NCBI GenBank assembly: GCA_027858295.1
Contig: JAQICZ010000055.1
Coordinates: 1 to 39,050, forward strand
Reading direction: 5' to 3'
Length of the DNA stretch: 39,050 nucleotides
Source: Nanobdellota archaeon
GTDB taxonomy: Archaea; Nanobdellota; Nanobdellia; Pacearchaeales; GW2011-AR1
A program made the position numbers and the translations under genes. How positions within the stretch are numbered: the first letter of the stretch is position 1; the number at the start of each line of letters is the position of its first letter. A model generated the notes under the pieces. The model made no database searches. It saw nothing but the letters and a program-made list of their open reading frames with translations, and was not told the DNA's origin. Shown here piece by piece: positions 37,980 to 39,050 of this stretch.

Positions 37980-38519
37980 ATGAGAATTAAATATATTACT
38001 TTTTTTTGTTTTGTTTTGTTTGTGAGCTTTGGCTCGGCTGTTACTTTGTCTATGTCTCCTCCGCAGATTGATTTTGTTGGAAGAACGGGAGAGGTTATTT
38101 GCCAGAATATTTCGATTGAGGTTGATGGGATTGAAACTTTGGTTGGACAGACTAAGTGGGCGGAGGAAGGTTTTAATGAACGGAAGTTACTCCGTCATTC
38201 TTTGGCTGGTGAGGATTTGAAGTTGTTTGTTGATTTTCCTGAGTCTGTTGAGATTGATGAAGTGAGAGAGGTTGAGGTTTGTATTGAAGGGAAGAGTACT
38301 GGTGCTTTTCATGGCTTGTTATTATATAAGGTTGAGAATAAACCGGTGCAGGTTGGAATTTGGATTAATGTTAGTTTGTCTAAGGGTAGTGCGGTTAATC
38401 GGTTGACTGGCAAAGCTATTGAAGTTTCGGATGATAAGGGTGGTAGTTGGTTTGTTTTGACAGTTGTGTTATTGGTTGTTTTAGGTGGGCTGGTATTTTT
38501 GTCTCGAAGACAAAAATAG
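37980..38519 (+). CDS. Membrane-anchored secreted protein
   Basis: The 179-residue protein has a signal peptide (about 5-20, cut near GSA-VTLS) and a C-terminal membrane helix (about 155-174, WFVLTVVLLVVLGGLVFLS) ended by RRQK, so the body faces outside and is held at the membrane. The ectodomain is beta-rich with two cysteines (CQNISIEV, VCIEG) that could form a disulfide. The pair with the previous gene may be a secreted subunit plus its anchor. The family is not recognised. Confidence 0.72.
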   Translation: MRIKYITFFCFVLFVSFGSAVTLSMSPPQIDFVGRTGEVICQNISIEVDGIETLVGQTKWAEEGFNERKLLRHSLAGEDLKLFVDFPESVEIDEVREVEVCIEGKSTGAFHGLLLYKVENKPVQVGIWINVSLSKGSAVNRLTGKAIEVSDDKGGSWFVLTVVLLVVLGGLVFLSRRQK

Positions 38520-39050
38520 TCGTGAGTTGACGGTTGAAGGTTTATAATTAAGACAGGGAGCAATTTAGCTCGCGAATAGAACAAATTTTACGGATTAAGG
38601 CAGAAGATAGATTGATATTGAATGTCGTTTGGATTAATGCTACCCGTTGGGTGAGGGAATTGTTAGAGCTTACTTAATAATTGAGTTGATTAAATAATGA
38701 GAGTATCTAAATTTGGCTCTTCTCCCAATTTTGACTAACTCAAAAGTTTAATTCATTGATATTTAGCAACATTAGCTCATTAAAGACAAAAAAAGACCTT
38801 CACTACCGCCGTTTCACAAGTACCTCTACTAACATAAATCGCTTCGGGATTTATTCCTTCAATAAATTGAATAGAGAAGGCATCAGAATAAAGACACTTT
38901 AATTATCGACTCCGTCAGGGGCAAATATTATATTTCAAACAGAAAAATACCATCAATTTTAAAAAAATAATTTACACTATTTGGTTCTGCCAGCGGCGAT
39001 AATTCAAAATTTATATGAGCGGAGCGAACAATTTTTTCAGGTTATGTAAG
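38520..39050. repeat. 531-base right end with heptamers, family A and E parts
   Basis: Heptamers GTTGACG, GTTGAAG, GTTTATA at 38526-38546. A GCTACCCGTTGGGTGAGG hairpin lies near 38640. Family A copy 4 spans about 38810-38882: P2 ATAAATC (38834-38840)/GATTTAT (38848-38854), P3 TTCAAT (38858-38863)/ATTGAA (38866-38871), P1 weaker (CTCTA/TAGAG). An E core AATTATCGACTCCGTC is near 38901-38916. TTTTAAAAAAATAATTTACA (38957-38976) recalls the left flank of A copies. No gene is seen. Confidence 0.65.

Overview
The window is AT-rich archaeal DNA. It carries archaeal-type elongation factors EF-1A and EF-2, ribosomal proteins uS12 and uS7, an archaeal DnaG-type primase, TrmB and Lrp-family regulators, TATA-like boxes about 20-30 bases before many start codons (leaderless style) and a strong Shine-Dalgarno sequence before a few genes. 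Small compact proteins, many unrecognised secreted or short proteins and little biosynthesis suggest a DPANN-type archaeon (Woesearchaeota/Pacearchaeota-like). That placement is an inference from gene style; no rRNA is present to test it.

Layout. 1-2500: secreted OmpA-like protein, CorA transporter, small hypothetical gene. 2541-6618: dnaG with an intrinsic-type terminator, a helical-repeat protein, a hypothetical gene and an ASCH-domain protein, all on the minus strand. 6664-8430: a secreted cysteine-rich repeat protein between two direct copies of a structured repeat. 8478-15288: a scattered str cluster (uS12-uS7 ... EF-2 ... EF-1A, all minus strand) broken up by small accessory genes, a pseudogene, a frameshifted gene and repeats. 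15820-25812: coiled-coil protein, large unknown conserved-looking protein, Dus, TrmB-like regulator, MscS channel, ArgS, membrane protein, adenylate kinase. 25967-29153: HExxH protein, Nudix, cupin, and a toxin-antitoxin pair whose RelE-like toxin carries two nonsense codons. 29289-33060: TrxB, tandem Lrp regulator divergent from a radical SAM protein, and a minimal MGMT. 33066-33619: hairpins, a tRNA-Leu fragment and an intact tRNA-Leu(UAA). 33697-38519: small helical protein, Prs, methyltransferase, secreted SNase-LTD nuclease, and two secreted/anchored surface proteins.

The most striking content is between the genes. Almost every gap over 100 bases holds one or more copies of dispersed, structured, modular repeats. 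I distinguish: A, a three-way-junction element with compensatory changes in its stems; B, an element ending in a CCACACCC/GGGTGTGG hairpin like the right end of IS200/IS605-type elements, one copy of which is inserted inside an A element; C, a fold closed by CAAAATTTC/GAAATTTTG; D, a 40-base GGTACCAATGGCATGACCC module; E, a CTCA...TGAG element with a small variable hairpin; G, a 36-base near-identical pair; H, a hairpin placed just after stop codons; I, a GATTTAC-type hairpin after uS7 and next to tRNA-Leu; K, a hairpin with conserved loop GCACACGGCA on covarying stems; and heptamer arrays of the GTTGACA type that also run through the coding regions of dus and the nuclease. Modules occur in recurring orders (for example K-A-D-E at 16243-16556), so they may be parts of larger composite elements. 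No transposase, integrase, CRISPR array or rRNA is seen.
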